A stretch of 64,000 bases of DNA from Rotaria sordida (taxonomy: Eukaryota; Rotifera; Eurotatoria; Philodinida; Philodinidae), in the NCBI GenBank assembly GCA_905250125.1, contig CAJNOL010000097.1:186001-250000 (forward strand), in the 5' to 3' direction. Made by a program: the position numbers and the translations under genes. The notes under the pieces were generated by a model. That model did not search any database. It was not told where the DNA came from and was given only the letters and a program-made list of their open reading frames with translations. Of the stretch, positions 1 to 14,000 are shown piece by piece; the first letter of the stretch is position 1; every line of letters begins with the position of its first letter.

Positions 1-949
1 GATAATAAAAGTTCAAGGAGTAGGTCACTCCGGGAACGTCCCTTGAGGGTGACGGTGACAGTATGAGATGACGGTTAGAAAATTTATCGATTGTTGCATA
101 ATATTGAAAAAATAAATGAATTAGATTAATTTCTTCTTGAGAGTTTTTCTTTATACAATAATTATGTAAATATAAATATGTAATTTAATTGGAATGTTGA
201 ACATATTGGCAAACAATATAAACATCTTCATCATATACATGACAAAGAGTGAGGATATTAATGTCCTCTTCACACACAACCGCACAGCGTTGTTCTCCTT
301 TTTCTTCTAATTTTGTCGCTGATACTTTGATATTCAGAACACGAATAAAGAAATTTTTATATGAAATTACACTGATAAATTTCACAAACGCTGTAACTGT
401 ATTTAGAACTAGTTCATCAGTTGACATTAGTTGAATATAGATTGTGCTAGAACCTACATTGCAAGGAGGAAAAAGCGGATCCACGGATCCTTTGGATTCC
501 CGTTGGATCCTCGCCAGATCCCGGATACAAAAACATCATGAAAATACGGAGTTTAGAACTCTAATACAGACGACACGTGGATACATCACTATTCTATGAC
601 AATAATTGATCTTCTGAAATATACTGAATAATTTCTCCATAAGTAATTATTACTGTTGACCGTACACAGTGCTCATTCATAGCATTCGCATGTGTATTAA
701 CATCCAAGGTTGACAGCAGACAAAATTTGTGTGAGACTCTTAAATAACCGAAAAAATGTTCAAAGCCAAACATAACTGTGATTTGAATTTTAATAAATTG
801 ACTAGAGAAGTTCATACGCTATGCTTATGAGCTTTGATTGTTTATTTTTTTCTGATATGTTAATCCTAATTTGATTATATACATAATTATTACTCGCTCA
901 TAAAAAACAAAAACAAAAACAAAAATATAGTTTTAATGTAAAAACAACT
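1..949. other. Left edge, no assigned gene; two odd minus-strand ORFs
   Basis: I recognise no gene here. Two minus-strand reading frames (99 codons at 185-484 and 73 codons at 594-815) have a faintly similar layout. Each has a hydrophobic, beta-like stretch, then a segment with Glu and Cys, then an Ile/Val-rich strand near the stop. They could be diverged copies of one exon or chance frames. Between them, 475-530 repeats the word GGATCC or close variants about five times. Neither frame matches a family I know. Confidence 0.25.
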
Positions 950-3900
950 TCACGTTTGAACTCGAGTTGTCCCTGAACTCGTGGATAATATTGGTGATTG
1001 TCTTTTAACATTTTTGGCATTTTTATATTCTTGCAATCCTTCACGAACAGCAGTTTGGACGTTTAATTTTGTTTTATAATTATCAGTAAGTGGATTGACA
1101 GGTTTACTTATAATATCACCGCTAAAAAAGAAAACAAGTAATAGACAAATAGAATCCATTTTTGAAAATATTAGCAAACTATGTAACAATTGTCTTTTAT
1201 TTTGCGTTTTAAATGATTCATTATTCATAGAGAAAAAGTAAATATTTAAGATGTTCGTCGGACACGATGTATTCTTACTTGATTTCTATTAACGTTTGAT
1301 CAATCAGAAAACAATAAAAATAAAAATAGTTTTGGTTCTTACAAAGTAACACATACAAATCCTAGACTAAATGTTATATCAAATGATAGTTATTTTATTA
1401 AAATAACACTTAGTGTACTTGGGCTATCTTCGTCAATTAAAATAGGAATAATGTCAGTGCAATTCTTCAGAAGATTATTAAATTACCAACGACAAAATGC
1501 TTGCAAATCGGATGTTTGATAAAAAATTTTAGAGGTTATAGTTATAACAAATTAATGTCGATATATACGAATAGTACAAGAGTAGACGATTATAATACAC
1601 ATGAAAATTTCATAGGAAAACACAAAGTATTAATATACCATCTGAGTTTTTTTCAACCATTCTTAAATAACATTTGTGAATAGGCCATCCCATGATCATA
1701 CTCTCTAATCTATATGTACAAAGTCTTTATACTAATATGAGTCTATGAAATTAGTCGAGAAGTTTACAATTAGAGAACAAAAGCTTTTTTAACAGAAGCT
1801 TTCAGTTATATAAAAAATAAAAGAATATCAGTATATGAGTTATCTCTAGTGCTTCTGATTTTTTATGGTAGTATCATATAAAAATAAAACAGATGCCGAC
1901 TATTTTCGAGGACACTTCCTCTTAATCAGCAGAAAAAGTACAAATAAAGGATGGTTGTTGATGTGGGTCTTCTTGCATCCTCTTCACACTCACACTTACA
2001 CTCACACCCTCAAATTCTATATCCACTTTCGAATTTTCGGTATTTAGAATATAATAGATTTCAATCATTTGTAACAGCCTTGCGTTCTACAACCTAATGT
2101 ATAAAAATAATTTCTTATAGTTTTGGTTGAGATAGATCTTATCAAAATACAAAACTAAACTACACGACAAATTTTGTATAGACGCTGTTTTTGACTTCCG
2201 TGGAAGATTTGTTCTCAATGAACTAAATTTAAGCCGGAAAATAAATTCTTATAATATATTGTTAAAAAGAACATGAAATTCTGATGCTAGCTGATTACTT
2301 TTGATTATATGATTCGTAAGCATTTGATCGCTGATACAAAGATAAGATCGGTAACTTTATGAATAAACATATTAGGTATTTAATATATCAAATGATCTAT
2401 TGAGAACTCCTTTTCGATTGACTGTTTCGTAATTATGAAACATGTTTATCAAAAAAAAAACATGAAGTCTTTCATTGAATTTAGTAGCATAAGAGTCAAG
2501 GATAATGATCAAACACAACAAAAGTTTCGAATAGAAAACAACACTCGATCTATAAGATAATCGAATTTAGACAACTGGAAATATTTGATTAATAAAATAA
2601 GAAGATGTTTTTTCTAGCTTAGTAAATATCTCTTCAAGATTTTAGTTATTTGAAAGTTAAAAACTTACATAATATCGATAACCCAATCTCGAAAGAATGG
2701 CAAAAGTTGATCATCCATAGCTGGAAGAACAACGAGACGCTACAAAATAAACCAATAAATATTATTTAAACAAAAAAAAAAGAATTTCCTAACTTTCAAC
2801 TCAGCACGAACTTTAGCTGCGAGAAAATCTTGCAATAATATATAAGAATATTGTTTTTCACCATATGTTGGTGTTACTTTGATATTAAAATCAGGCATTT
2901 CTGGAAAGCCCACCCTGAAAAAATTAAATTGACCAATTATATAAATGAAATGAGTAAAATATTTACCAGATTCGATCACTTGGTGGTGGAGGAATGTTAA
3001 GCTAAAATAGATTTTTATATTAGAAAAGAGAAAATTAAGATTTTCCTAAGAATATAAAATGAATAACTTACTGTAAGAATACCACTAAAACTAGTCAATT
3101 CAACATCTATACCAACGTCTTTCTGAGAAAATTTTTCAAATAATGTTTTTATAAATGGTAAATTTACAAATATTTGAAAATATTTATTTAATGCTAAATT
3201 AGTTAATACAGTACCAAGTCTTCGTGTTATGGCCCTAGAATAAATTAAAATTGATTATTTTAATCTATATGAACTTATGATAATCTATATACATTTCTGG
3301 AATTTCAGGTTCTTTAGCTAAAAGTTTTTGTCTTTGAATTAAATCATCTTCATTAATATTTTCATTATCTTTATGAACAATTTGTGATATTTGATGTTGT
3401 GCAAATATTGGCTTATCATTTTTTGGATCATAATTAATCAATTTTTGTAGTACAACACGACTTTTTATGGATAACCTAAATTTAATTATGAATCAATTAT
3501 TAACTTCGAAATTAGAGATTGTCTTAGGATACTCAGAAAAGAACCGAACGAATCTAAGGATACCCTCTCTTTCTCAACCAAAAAACAAATTTTTCGCAAG
3601 ATGTTTTGAAGTGTCCTCTGTCAAGTGCTATAAAAATTATAACTGGGCAAATTTGCATAAATCCTGAAAAAGCTTACGATGGAATTATCTCAAGTGACAC
3701 CCGTCGTTTGAACTCATATTGAATGGTGTGGGTGTTGGTCTGCTCTGCTTTTACATCCACACCCACACCCTTATTTTTTTTCAACAATCTTTGAGAATGT
3801 GTATTCTATAAAAATACTCTACAAAGCTAATCAAATTTTCTTGCGAATTGATCTGATAGCATTGAGAAATTTTCTAATGTTAAACTTACTTGAAATTACC

Positions 3901-6900
3901 ACGATAATAGAGGAATAAATTGAACCAAATACCTTGTGTATTCCATTGCATGGGTTCAATTTTTAATATAATTGGAAATGTTTTACCTAAGTCAATGGAT
4001 ACAACACGAAGATTTTCAAGAATTGATACCTACAAAAAATATATCAATGAGTAAAGATTATAAAATTTCCTCTAGAAAAAAAAAACAAAATATGAACAAC
4101 TTGAATGCTTTAATCTACAGTGTAGAGATGAAATTTTAAAAAAAATGCTTGAATCATGTATGAAAAATTTGAGAAAATAAAACCTTGTCTTGTAATCGAT
4201 AAATAAGAAATAACTTACAGCAATTTCTTTTAATTTCATTTCAATTTTATTTTTTAATAAATCTTTAAGAACTGGAGTATGAAATATATCACATAAAAGT
4301 CGACGAATCATGAAATTGATTGTTATAGCTGCTTCATCTAAACATTCAGGTGTTTGAAGAACTTTTTGTAAACTAGTTTCATTCGGTATTAATTTTTTTG
4401 ATTTTCTTGCAATAGTTCGATGTGTTCCACTCGCATCTTTTTCAGCATTCTCTGATTCTTTCTCCTTAAAAAAAAAAGAAACCAAAGAACAATCAATAAT
4501 TTTAATCCATTAAAATAAAACTCGTGAATGAAATTATTTATCGAACATCATACTTTCGCTCTTTGTTGTAACTCTTCTGCATTTATCTGTGTTTCAATAA
4601 CTGAAGCGCGAATATTAGCTTCAGTAACTGGATTTGGAACAAGTACAGTGTCAGCATCTGTTTGAGCTTGACGTTGATAGAGATATGAATTCAAAATTGA
4701 TGATGACAGTGATCCATTAGTACTTGCGAGATATTTGACTCGTTCGATTTCTTCTTTTCCTTTACGCAAAACTAAAGAAAGTCTAGAATAGACAAAAGAA
4801 AAAAGGAAACAAAAAGTAGCTTGAAAATAAATTATATAAAGAAAAATACTAACTTATGAAACCATTCTTCTTTTTGTGGACTAGTTTCGAACCAAATTGA
4901 GAGTGTTGTTGCATTATTCTTAAAAAAATCATTTGTATCAAGTTTTGATTTTTCTAATTGTTGTTTGCTAAAGATTTGTTTATCAAGAATTTGTAAATCT
5001 TGTATGACAATAGGATATTCATTCATCCAATATTTACTACGTGTTAAAGTCACCTCAGGTACGAGCATCATTCGAGCTTCTGAAGTTAATTAAAAAAAAA
5101 GAACAACGAATTAATTTATGTGAAATTAATAATGATTTCTTTTAAATACTTGCCTTTAATTAAATATTCTCGACATCCAATAAATTTTATTTCTTTATCG
5201 GGTTTCTTTTCTTCACTCCAAGGTTTACTAGCAAGTTGAATAATAAGACGATATCCATCAAGACGAACATCACACGGGTAACGAACAAAATCATCATCAC
5301 GATCAGCATCATAACTGTGAAAACTCATGAAAGCACCAGTTACCTAAAATAATAATTTTAATAAATCTAGTCCACTGAAAAAATTCAACCTGAATAATTC
5401 TTCAGAATAGTGCTTAAAATGTCATCTTTAGGTTTCCCATGACGATAGTAACTGATTATTCTCTTTTACTTAAAAAGGTCCTCCCCCTCTCAAAAATTTA
5501 ACTTCGACAAAGTACATGAGATATTAATGAAACTTTGCATAGATGTTTGATTCATGGAAGTATATTAATAGAAAAATCACAGCTCTCTAGAATGAAGTAT
5601 ATTGAAAAAAAATTTTGTTCGCAGTTGAATCATTATCGAAAAAAATGCAAAAGAATTTTGTTTTTTTAGTACAGCCTTCCTATTATGACTTAAAATGGAG
5701 GTAACAGCTTGCTGGTAAAATTGGGAAATCAACGGTCTAAAGATGGATCAAAACGTTCACAAAATCAGGTACAATATATCCGGCAAGAAGTACAAGTCGA
5801 AATCGAATTAAAAATAAAAGATTGATTCGTCGAGTGAATTATCATCATCTTCAAACCAAAAAGAAAAAATCGACAAGACAGCTGGTCAAATTGCATGATG
5901 TCTTAAGATCAATCATGAAAAGAACAATTAAAAAATGATTTCGACTTCAAATCATATGTAAAACGTGTTGTTCCAAAGCTAATGAATGCACAACAGCAAA
6001 CAGAAGATTTTCGTTTAGTATACAGGCTAGAACAAATGTCACAAAATCTTTATCCAGGAAAATTTTGTTTTTTTTTTGACGAAAAACGATTTAATCATCA
6101 GACTCAAACCTGGTGCAAACATTATTTCTGGGATTCATGACCACCTTACAGTTCCGATCTTCATCAACTCAATTACTCAATCTGGAGCAAAGTAACCAAT
6201 AGAAAAATTTTAATGGATCAAATCCGTGCTTGTGTAAAAAGAATTCAACTCGATGTTGTTTGTCGCAGTATTAACTGCTGAACTAAAAAAGTTTATCTTA
6301 TGTTACAGAACAATTGTGTATCTGTTTTCTAAATGAAATACACGATTTTGTAGAGCGCCCGCGCTGTTCAAAGCAAGGAAACAAAAGTCTCTCATTCTTT
6401 ATAGGACACCTGTTATATGTCAATCGAAGCATTTATCTATGTACATTAGATTATTCTCGTACGAGTAGAGTATGTTGGGTCAAAAGTTTTCAGACCCGGA
6501 CCAGAACCTAGTTGAATCATATTTTGATACTTTCAAATCAACCTTCTAGTATATCTACTAAAGCTACATCTTATTATCAAAAACAAAAATCTAAACTTAC
6601 TTGTACATAGGTATTCTTGTCTTCTTTATCAACTTTTGTAAGCATAGAATCGAGTGCAGGAAAATCGATCCATTCTTCTATGGCAGTTTCTTCAACTTTA
6701 GTATTAATAATCATCCGAAACCATACATATACTGTAACTATAGCAAATAGACAACCAACGATAAAACCAGAAAAAAATGATGATATTGGTTTCCATAATG
6801 TAATAATTAGAGAAATGATACCGACAGAAATCTATTTAAAGAAAAAGTAATTGGTCAGAAATTAAATTTTAATAATAAGAGTATAGTTTTTATATATAAG

Positions 6901-9900
6901 GAAATTCTAACTGATGACTAAACTCAAAAACAAAAAAAGTTATCTTTTTATTTTCTTTATAAATAAAAAATTCAAAATTTATTGTTAAAGAATAATTATT
7001 ATGCTTACCGAAATTGAATACATAGTATCACTATTTAATTTTAACTTGTTCTTTAATATTTCCTTGATATTCAATCGAAATTTAGGTCCAGCCAGAAGTA
7101 CAGCTGATCTTCTTACAGTATCTTGTGGTACAGTAACAATAGTAGGTTTTACAGTCATTTCGACAGGATCAATTTTAGTAATAAGACGTTCTTTTACACC
7201 ACCAACTACATCTTTTGAATTGTCTGCCAGTGTGAACATATTTTGAATTGATTTAAGTTTTCTTGGCGAATGTGAAGGAGTTATAATTGATGAATGAGCA
7301 GTACCAGCAGAACCTAGTGACGATGTTGAACTTTTTGTAGTGACAGTTGATAAGTTAGAAGATTTACTAACACTTAACTTCATACCACTAAAATCTGTAT
7401 TCAAAGTCAAATAATCAATAATACGGCGAGATGGTGAGATATGGATTGCACTAGATGATGACGTAAGCGTTGATAATGATCCTGTATCACCTGACAACAC
7501 ATATAACAAACAAATTATTTTAATATAGAGTTACCCATAAGTTAGAGGAAGAGTTTATTCTAACTAAATACGATATTAGACGTAGACTGCTATTCGAGCT
7601 TTGCTCGAGTAGAAAAAAGGCAACTGACTCCACGAAGTGCAACTCTCGACTCGTTGCTTTTCGTTCTCTAAGGCACCATGCTGAAAATCTTTCTAGGCAT
7701 TCAACACTCTATGATAGAAGGTGTCAATCAGAAAAGATCATAATTAAAATATGTATGTGTTTAAGATGTAAGATATAAATGATCGCTTCAAAATTGAATG
7801 AATCATTCATTGTTATATAAGAAGTTATCAACTGGTAATTATCGTTTTTCTGTATATTTATTTCAATTGCTTGGCCACCATTCGAAAATTTTCTCTAGAC
7901 ATTCAAGACTTCATGGGGAACGATTTTAACTTGTACACAGCGATAATTAAAATATGTATGCATTTGACTTCTTAGATATGAATGGTTATCTAAGATTGAA
8001 TCATGCATATAGTCATATAAGGACACTATCAGCTGTTAATTATGGTTTTCGACATTTTTATAGCTCCTGAACGGAGTAGAATTTTGAAAATCGGATTTCA
8101 GATGTGTATTCATGACATTCTCACGATCTCGGCAAACTTTTTCCCATTTCGAAATGATGCTTAGTTGCAGAGAACTAGTGGCCGACTTGAATCGTGAGTC
8201 ATGCGTCGAGAAGAAGAAGAAGAAGAAGAATTTGCCACCGCAACTAACCAAGTGAAAAGTACTAAGTCGGCTACTGCACTTTGTGCACTCAGCCGTCTTA
8301 ATTACTTTTTTTCTTTCTATCCATAGTCTACGTGTACAAAGTTTGGAATATGTTCAAATTCTTTTTTTTTGTATTGTGTTTCTTGACAGAAAGATCGAAA
8401 ACCTGCCAATAAGAAGATAAATTAATCTTTCCATTCTACATAATCGTATTATTCGATGAGTGTTTTCTCAATAAGCGAATGATTCATTCAGCTGTAAATT
8501 CATAAATATTTAATGCAGAATCAGAAATAAAAGATGAGGACAACGTAATGATAGACTAAGACAGAGCTATGATCAAATTTATTTAACTACATGGATAAGA
8601 TTAACTTTCAACAATAGAAGACGAATTATTTAGAGATATTTTAACAGCGATAATCAAAAACAAAATCAAATTATTTGTTACTATTACAGTAAATCGAACT
8701 GAGTGAAACTCTATATAGACTTTTCGAACAGTTGTTCTTTACGTGATTTCAAAAAAGTCACTTCTTTCGAACTTTTGATGTTTAGAGTGTAATTGATTTC
8801 AATCATTTTTAGCAGTCTTGTTCTATAACCTAATGTATAAAAATAATTTCTTATAGTTTCGATTGAGATAGTTTTTTATCAAAATACAAAACTAAACTAC
8901 GCGACAAATTTTATACAGGTGTCATTTTTCATCTCCGTCAAAGCTCTGTTCTCAATGAACTAATTTTAAGCTAGGAAATAAATTCTTTTAAAAAAAAAAA
9001 CAAGAAACTGATTGTAGCTGGTTACTTTTGATTCTCTTCAGTGATTTATATGTAGATGAAAATTGACTAAATATGTTGTGCAAAGATTTTATTTACACAC
9101 AGGTCAGGTTATAAAATATCTTGCAATAAGATCTTTTATATTGGTATGGTATCTTTACAGTCTCATGAATTTTCTATATTATTGAAAAGCAAATTACTTT
9201 TGTGTATAGATCTTGCATTATGATACTTCTATCATTGAATCCATTAAAAATGTGTTTTTTTTAAATATAAAACACAAAGAAATAATGCATGAGTTATGAT
9301 GAATTGAACTAATTATAAATGCAATTTTCCACTCATTTACTATTTATTTATATATCCAGGGATGAATAATTTTAAGTTCTACAAGACTGCGTGATTCATT
9401 TTGACAAAGAACTGCTTCTTTTTTCTTTGAAGCAACCAACACACCCAAGTACACTGTATATTCGTACTGCAGAACATAAATAAATGCGACATCGTTACTG
9501 AGGAATCTCCTAGATTTCTAAAAAAAAGAGAAATGAAAATATTCTCGATGAAATCGTCTATCTTTCAAAACTTTAAAAGATAACTTCATGTAGAAATTCA
9601 GGGCACAATAAATTTAAAAAAAAACACAAAGCTGTACATCCATTTTAAAATCTGCTCGATTTTTCGTGAATTTTGGAGAAAACATATCGAACTGCGATTC
9701 ATCCGTCATGTAGTCTTGTAAAGAACAAAATTTTGCAAATTTTTTTACTGTCCAAGTAAAGATTTTGCATCTGAACTTTAACTCAAAGAAAAAGAAAAAC
9801 TTCATTGATTAAAAAATCATCATGAAGGATATTTTTAACTTTCCAGTAAAACTGGAATATTCAAAGGTGAATAAGTCAAATTTATAAAATTCTTTGATGT

Positions 9901-11005
9901 AGAAATCCTTCATACTTTTACAAAGCACGAAGAACGATGCATCGTAGTGAGAATATATAGAATGTATAAATGTGTGGATTATCGTACAAAGGTAAAATGT
10001 TCTTTTTAACAATGAAATTCTTAATTTTGTAAACCTTGAAATTCTCTATTTTTTGGTATATGAATTTAAATGAAAGAAAAATTACGTTTACAGTTAGTCT
10101 GATTCATTTTATGATTCATTCTGTTAATCATTTGACGTTTTTTTTTTATTTCATTTTTCTTCGAAATTCTTACAAATTTAAAATTCACTATTTAATATTT
10201 GTTTTTCGAAAACAAAAATTACATTGAAATCAATATGAAAACATTCTATTTAATATTTAGTTATCTTCATTAAATATTGCTCGCATCATACTCCGTATTA
10301 ATGTATTATTCATTGAAACTAGCATTTATCTATTTGGTTAAGATAACCAAAAATAATGAATGATTGATTTATTTTATTGGCATACAATTTTTTTTTTTCA
10401 TAATAATCGTTATATGAAAAAAAATAATCAAGATAATCACATTTATCATTCCATAAAAATGATTTTATCTCTCTATTCAATTAAAACATTTATACTTCCT
10501 GAATATATGAGAAATAAACATGTGCAAATCTAACATGCACTTATCTCAATGGGAATCTTTTAGTATTTATATGACATTTTGTCATTCTATGCCATGGGAA
10601 TGGAAGAAAAATTATAGTTTTTTTGTTAAAAAATGTTTAACAAGACATTAGTTACTATTGTACTATAGTTACTTTTTTGTTAAAATTAAAATCTATTGAA
10701 TATAACTTCTAAATGTCTAAATTTATGAATTCATACTCACTAGATATTTTTGGTAATTGTCTTGTTGGTATCGTTATAGATGGAGTATCATCTTGCAATG
10801 AAAATGTAACTGTATTTATAGTTGTTAAGCTGTTTGTCGGAGACATTGAATTGTGACGATCAGAAGAGATTGAACGACCTCGTTCTTTAGTAACTTCAGT
10901 TTTATCTGCTTTCATTGCTGCAATTTTATTTGATAATTTATCCAACATATTATGTGATGATTTGGAATAATATTGAGTATTACTCTTTCTCATTGTTTCC
11001 GACAT
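950..11005 (-). CDS. TEX2: TEX2-like SMP-domain lipid-transfer protein
   Basis: Membrane-anchored lipid-transfer protein of the TEX2/Nvj2 type, expected at endoplasmic reticulum contact sites. I join 14 exons: 10741-11005, 7009-7490, 6601-6831, 5154-5343, 4854-5079, 4554-4782, 4219-4464, 3890-4029, 3293-3475, 3072-3234, 2967-3001, 2794-2914, 2669-2739 and 950-1121. They total 2754 nt, or 917 residues. The Ser/Thr-rich N-terminus is followed by a hydrophobic membrane segment (exon 3). A PH-like region follows, including KEEWFHKL across exons 5-6, like the KEEW helix of TEX2. The SMP domain (exons 7-13) contains NFMIRRLLCDIF, WFNLFLYYRG, PPPPSDRIW and AMDDQLLPFF, which match the order of TEX2 motifs. 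The ATG at 11005 opens a Ser-rich exon. The exon 4 junction needs a GC donor (AAAG/GCAAGT). The last exon is least certain, because reading through the 2669 donor gives an immediate TAA. Confidence 0.85.
2044..2310. repeat. Dispersed repeat, copy A (TEX2 last intron)
   Basis: About 265 bp that recur in the same orientation at 8787-9035. Shared blocks include CCTAATGTATAAAAATAATT and TTCTCAATGAACTAA. By eye the two copies agree at roughly four fifths of positions. It lies inside the long intron 1122-2668, in which I see no other feature. There is no coding potential and I found no clear terminal repeats, so the class of mobile element is unknown. Confidence 0.7.
3726..3770. repeat. Telomere-hexamer hairpin in TEX2 intron
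   Basis: GTGTGGGTGTTGG is followed after a short loop by CATCCACACCCACACCC, so inverted TGTGGG-type runs can pair. It follows a segment at 3676-3725 that begins after TTA and resembles the ends of the foldback element at 34690-35283. It therefore looks like part of a mobile element rather than an old telomere. The surrounding intron (3476-3889) shows nothing else. Confidence 0.6.
5690..6290 (+). pseudogene. Tc1/mariner transposase fossil in TEX2 intron
   Basis: Remnant of a Tc1/mariner-superfamily transposase, antisense to TEX2 within its 5344-6600 intron. The N-terminal helix-turn-helix part is seen as KSGTIYP followed by NKRLIRRV. Further on FFFDEKRF resembles the region of the second catalytic strand, and PPYSSDLHQLNYSIWSKV matches the family's PPxSPDLNPLDYSIW block. 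Several stops and frame changes break it, so it cannot encode an active enzyme. I could not define terminal inverted repeats. Confidence 0.75.
7673..8051. repeat. Diverged tandem duplication, about 180 bp units
   Basis: Two direct copies (7673-7852 and 7878-8051) in TEX2 intron 1. Both run from CACCAT through AAATTTTCT or AAATCTTTCT and ATAATTAAAATATGTATG to TAATTATSGTTTTC-like ends. No coding potential. The rest of this 3.25 kb intron (7491-10740) contains AT-rich sequence, a GAA-triplet run near 8211-8230 and the repeat at 8787-9035. Confidence 0.65.
8787..9035. repeat. Dispersed repeat, copy B (TEX2 first intron)
   Basis: Second copy of the repeat at 2044-2310, same orientation, about 6.5 kb away and also intronic. 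The copies match from GATTTCAATCATTT to TTACTTTTGATT, with scattered substitutions and a different A-run length. Confidence 0.7.
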
Positions 11006-14000
11006 ATTTGTATGTCTTTTATTAGAACGAGACCAAGTATAAAAACAGAGCTTGTTTTTTACATTTTTTTTTATGAGTGTTGTGCGAATGATGAGTTGTT
11101 GTTGTCGTCTAAAGGAAGCGAAGAAGAATAAGATAGAAAGAAAAAGAAAAAAAAGAATTATACTACGGTACGAGAAAGCGATTTCAAAGCAAAAGAGACG
11201 AACAAACTAATACTAGAAAGGATGAAAAAAAAACCAGTGTCGTAAGAGTAGGAACGGGTACACTAGACAAAAAAAGAAACAGAACAAGCATGAGCACTCA
11301 ACATTAATAAAAGTGAGAAAGAAGTAAAAGGGTCAGTAAAAGATCACCAATGAGTGCATTACAAATACACATCACAGCATGTTACACCGAACTTAGTTTA
11401 CTTATTGACTCCATTGCACATCATTTCGTGACAAATATATATATATATATATATATGTATGGAGTTAGGCTAGCCTGTTCAATAATCTACAATGACAACA
11501 CTTTAATTGTTGAACTCCATCCTAATTCAAGAATCTATCAAGAAGATCTTGTGCGATTCTTGCAAGATTATACGCAGGTGGAAAATTCAAACGTAAAATC
11601 TTATAACACCAGATGAAATCGTACACAAAAAACGCAGTTTCAGAAATCTTATACTAAGTCGCACTATACGACTCTTGAAAGCTTATTCGTCTTTATGAAT
11701 AAGAGTGAAGGTTTAATTCTAAAACTATAATATTTGCAAGAGTAATTACTGAACATTGATATATTTCAAATTAGCACTTTTTTCCGAATGAATTTTTCAA
11801 TGTCATTATATGATATTGATGCGCCGATGCGAAAAGGTTGACATTGAACAGTAACTATTATTTCCATATAAGTCACATACTCTTTAAATTATTAATCATA
11901 ACATTCTATCGAAAAATGAAATAGAAGGACATATAGCAAGTACTTATATAAATAGAAATGATTTTTGTAAATCACCTAGACTATTTAGATTTTTATTATT
12001 TGAAAAAAGAAATAATAATTTTTTTCATATTATTTCACTAGTCAATTATATATGGCTTTGATTCGATTAAAGACTTTAAATAGCAAATTCCTTTTAATCG
12101 ACTTCCTGTATTACATTGAGTGTGTTTAGAAGTCAACACTTTGTTTAGTTAAACTCTATTCGTTATTAATGTCATCGTATAGAATATATTCTTTTCCTTC
12201 CACACTAATTTACTTGGATGAAACAAGATTTTGAGATATGATGGAATGCTTATGATGAATATACTATATCAGTTAAATGGTAATACTGTAGTACTAATCG
12301 TGTTATGTTTATCTGAAAATTATTGCCTAAACAAAGCGTCAACATTTACTCGTTATATTATCATGAGACTTCGATTTTATTTCGCGTTTCATTTCATCAA
12401 AAAATATTATCACTGTATAGAGCTCATTAGATAAAATATTCATTTCGTCAAGATTTGTAAACAAAAAAAAAATATCAACCTGATTCTGTCGAGTATCTGT
12501 AAAAGCTACGAACATCTATGATTAAATTGATCTCACAAATAAATATTAAGGTAATCATGAGTATCTATATTCACAAGAAAAGGCTATATTTCAGTTGAAA
12601 ATAAACAGCACAGCCTAGAATGGATGTCTCTCAGTGTCTGCATTGTATTCGTTTGAAGCTCGAATTTCGCGAAGAAAACTTTTGGCAATCAATGGCAAAA
12701 ATTCAAGGAGTTTTTTTTAAATTTCGGCTATCCAATTTATCTGCAATGTACAAAAAGTCTTAAAATGATTTTAAAATGTATATACTTATAATGAAATATC
12801 TTCAAGAAGTTGGAACAACACTATTCACACATTGAAAATTCGACACAAATTTTCGGATTATACAAAACTATACAGAGTATAGTATTCTATACATGAGGTG
12901 GGTTAGGATTCGCTCACAAACTTTAATTACACATTGAATAGCATTGGACAATTCTCCAAAACTACATAAAATTGATCTATGTTGAAAAAAGAAAGGTTCT
13001 TTAGTCGATGGTGATGTTTGAGTTCTATATGCAAAAAATAGCAATATTGATTATAGTAATCTGCATTTTATAATGAATAAGTTATTATTTGAAGCTCGAG
13101 GGCAAACAGCCAAAACAAATCTGAATGATTTTGCATTAAGAAGTAATGTCACTTGAAAAAAAAGTGTATATAACTATCATCATTCATTATAATAATAAAG
13201 AAGGAAATTATATAAATGTCTATTTTTGACGATCCTACCATTCAGAGAAAAAATTGTAAAGAAGATTACAACAAAATGATCATATTTTGAAGATAATTTT
13301 ACAAAACGGTACATTCAACTGTTTGAAAACTTAAGATAACTTGATGTATTATCTAAAGCAAGTTTCTTAATAAAATTATAATAGTGTCATTACTAATAAT
13401 GGCTGACATAGCATGTTAGAAAAATTTTTAACAAGATTTCTCTATAATAAATAAATTACGATTTTATTATAAACTTCATTTTAAATCAGATAACCTGTAA
13501 AGATGAATATTGTTACTATTTTAAAAATTTCTCCTTTATTGTTTACTTGATAAAAACAAAAAGAATTTTGATCAAAACATATCTGTTAAAATTCTTCATA
13601 AAATTTTATACATTATCTAATGAATATAGTCTTGTAAACGTTTTTCAGTCGGATTCTATCAAATACGGATGATTCCGATTCGATTTTGTCGATAGATGTC
13701 GAAATCTCTGCTATTGGATTTTAATCATCAGATTCGACTGAATCTTTACAAATTTCAATAGAACTTTGTCAAATTTCGATCAAATCTGACTAAGAATCCG
13801 ACATAATAGGATTGCTCATTCCACGTATGATTCTGCCATCATATGATTCCAGTTCATAGCTTCATCGCGTTCGTTCCATAAGCTCTAACTCAGTAAATGT
13901 AGACTAGGCACAGTCAACGACTAACAATTATTCAAGACAGATGTATGAAACTGATCCGCGTACTATTTTTTGTTGTGGGATGAGATCATAGTTAGCTCAT

